Source of the DNA: Ulvibacterium sp.
Lineage (GTDB): Bacteria; Bacteroidota; Bacteroidia; Flavobacteriales; Flavobacteriaceae
DNA length: 64,000 bases
Direction: 5' to 3'
NCBI RefSeq assembly: GCF_028285715.1
Contig: NZ_JANQOO010000016.1
Coordinates: 1-64,000, forward strand
Shown: positions 63,000 through 64,000 of the stretch, in pieces
Numbering within the stretch: position 1 is the stretch's first letter
Layout of the letters: each line of letters opens with the position of its first letter
Made by a program: the position numbers and the translations under genes
The notes under the pieces: model-generated
Database searches by the model: none
Seen by the model: only the letters and a program-made list of their open reading frames with translations
Told to the model about the DNA's origin: nothing

Positions 63000-63573
63000 C
63001 ATCCTTTTCTTGTTGGTCTTTATTATGGGTCTTTCACCATGTTTTGGGCAGGCCAAATACGAACGGGAGTTCCGTATCTTGAAAAAACAATTCCCTGAAA
63101 AAGCCCTGAACTATATCTCCGAAGAAATACAAGGGGCGAAAAGGGTGCGGTTTTACAAGGAAATAGATAGCGCCAAAATCAGTTTTGAGGCCAAGTTCAA
63201 AAAAGACAAACTCAACTATAGTATTGAGTTTGATGAAAATGGAAAACTTGAGGATATAGAAATTACCATACAACAGATAGACATTCCCAATTCGAGCTGG
63301 GCAAACATCCAAGAATACCTTAGTACAGGTTTTAAAAAATCAAAAATCAGAAAAATACAGCAGCAATATCCCTTACTAGATGGGGAATCCCCTGAAACTA
63401 CCATCAAGAATGCATTTCAAAATCTATTGCTTCCTTCCATAAACTATGAATTGATCGTAAATGCAAAAAAAGAAAAGGAATATGAACAATTCGAAATTCT
63501 CTTTGACGCAAAAGGAAATCTGCTGAAACTAAGAAAGTCGCTGCCACCAAATTATGACCACGTACTCTATTAA
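62989..63573 (+). CDS. secreted PepSY-like protein
   Basis: This protein of about 194 residues has a signal peptide (NILFLLVFIMGLSPCFGQ) and two similar units. Each has a helix and strands ending in a FDENGKLEDIEI or FDAKGNLLKLRK turn. This recalls the PepSY-like (DUF2874) fold of small periplasmic inhibitors, though the match is by eye. I chose the ATG at 62989, inside the end of tag, because it begins the signal. It overlaps the DUF2490 gene by 20 bases, so tag, this gene and DUF2490 form one unit. Confidence 0.7.
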   Translation: MRYNILFLLVFIMGLSPCFGQAKYEREFRILKKQFPEKALNYISEEIQGAKRVRFYKEIDSAKISFEAKFKKDKLNYSIEFDENGKLEDIEITIQQIDIPNSSWANIQEYLSTGFKKSKIRKIQQQYPLLDGESPETTIKNAFQNLLLPSINYELIVNAKKEKEYEQFEILFDAKGNLLKLRKSLPPNYDHVLY

Positions 63574-64000
63574 ACCAATATGTGGAGGCCTTGCATTGCT
63601 ATTTTTTCAATCTATAGCTGCACAGAATTTTACCGGTTATTGGAAGCCGGAAGTAGCGATCAATTATAAAGTCGCCACCAATTATTCCCATAACTTTTCA
63701 CTTGATGTTCGCAATTATACATACCGCAACGACAATCTTCAGCTACGTTCCCGTCATTTGGATATCGCCCATTTTTCCAAATTGGACATTGGTAATAGCC
63801 AAAGTTTGGCTGTTGGGATACAATATAGATTTAGAAATGTTTTTGAAGACCAGGAGCAAAATGAACTTCGGTTTACCCAGCAATACAATATTACCCACCA
63901 GCGTGGTACTGTAAGATTTGGAGATCGATTACGAACGGAACAACGAATAACACCAGCTAGGACCATATACCGATTTAGATACCGATTTGCCCTGGATTTT
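63554..64000 (+). CDS. DUF2490 family protein, cut by the window end
   Basis: The frame is open from the ATG at 63554 to the last base (149 codons), so the C-terminus lies outside the window. It has a signal peptide (GGLALLFFQSIAAQ), then NFTGYWKPEVAINYKVATNYSH. Alternating amphipathic strands follow (LQLRSRHLDIAHF, SLAVGIQYRFRN) and end in RTIYRFRYRFALDF. This is the DUF2490 pattern, a predicted outer-membrane beta-barrel of unknown function. It overlaps the PepSY-like gene by 20 bases. Confidence 0.82.
   Translation, partial: MTTYSIKPICGGLALLFFQSIAAQNFTGYWKPEVAINYKVATNYSHNFSLDVRNYTYRNDNLQLRSRHLDIAHFSKLDIGNSQSLAVGIQYRFRNVFEDQEQNELRFTQQYNITHQRGTVRFGDRLRTEQRITPARTIYRFRYRFALDF

Overview
The window looks like chromosome of a marine Flavobacteriaceae (phylum Bacteroidota). 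The evidence is -7 promoter elements of the TAnnTTTG type, type IX secretion (T9SS) C-terminal domains, a carboxypeptidase-regulatory-domain TonB receptor, lipoproteins with acidic residues after the lipobox Cys, and families typical of the group (DUF4296, DUF4271, DUF3098, KorAB, Flavobacteria-type uroporphyrinogen-III synthase). Base composition is moderately AT-rich. I see no rRNA, tRNA, CRISPR array, insertion sequence or prophage. Genus cannot be fixed by eye.

Layout. 1-2220: end of a DUF3500 gene, then four small + strand genes (cupin, DUF1801, SRPBCC, YdeI-like). 2270-9891: a ferredoxin-centred 2-oxoacid block, korAB (-), a 2[4Fe-4S] ferredoxin (+), nifJ (+) and a HEPN-like gene; both intergenic regions hold a TGAT-N4-ATCA (FNR/CRP-like) palindrome. 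10062-16511: ABC exporter, [2Fe-2S] ferredoxin, NifU and Mrp Fe-S assembly proteins, a short LacI-like gene, an alkyltransferase-like protein, a LysE transporter and trmB. 16692-24451: a PhoR/PhoB-like two-component pair divergent from a TonB receptor and a three-repeat surface lipoprotein; the shared region holds TAACAT-like hexamers in 11-bp register, like a Pho box. 24821-31364: two mini-proteins that are little more than a signal peptide plus a T9SS sorting domain, a LuxE-like protein, a DUF3857/transglutaminase/DUF2569 fusion, a lipoprotein and tyrS. 31468-43538: epimerase, DUF4296, dihydroorotase, polyprenol-mannose synthase-like GT2, GT39, DUF4271, hemD-like, pckA, DUF423, saccharopine dehydrogenase with an Lrp regulator, GNAT, Zn peptidase. 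43936-51032: leuS, the ftsX-DUF3098-uppP-truB run, a TonB-like protein and a thioredoxin-fold protein.

51236-58395 is the least ordinary region. A TetR gene heads an operon encoding an ABC half-transporter, an HlyD-type adaptor and a TolC-type outer-membrane protein. The nucleotide-binding domain of the ABC protein is altered at every catalytic motif I can read: Walker A Ser, Q-loop Gln, LSGGQ, both Walker B acids and the H-loop His. Three small proteins that look related to one another flank the operon. The same AGTA-N-TACT palindrome occurs in the promoter regions of tetR and of the flanking genes. I read this as one TetR-controlled envelope system built on a pseudo-ATPase exporter; this is inference. 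58590-64000: a LysR regulator divergent from isocitrate dehydrogenase, an SbtA-like permease, 3-methyladenine glycosylase I, a PepSY-like secreted protein and a DUF2490 gene cut by the window end.
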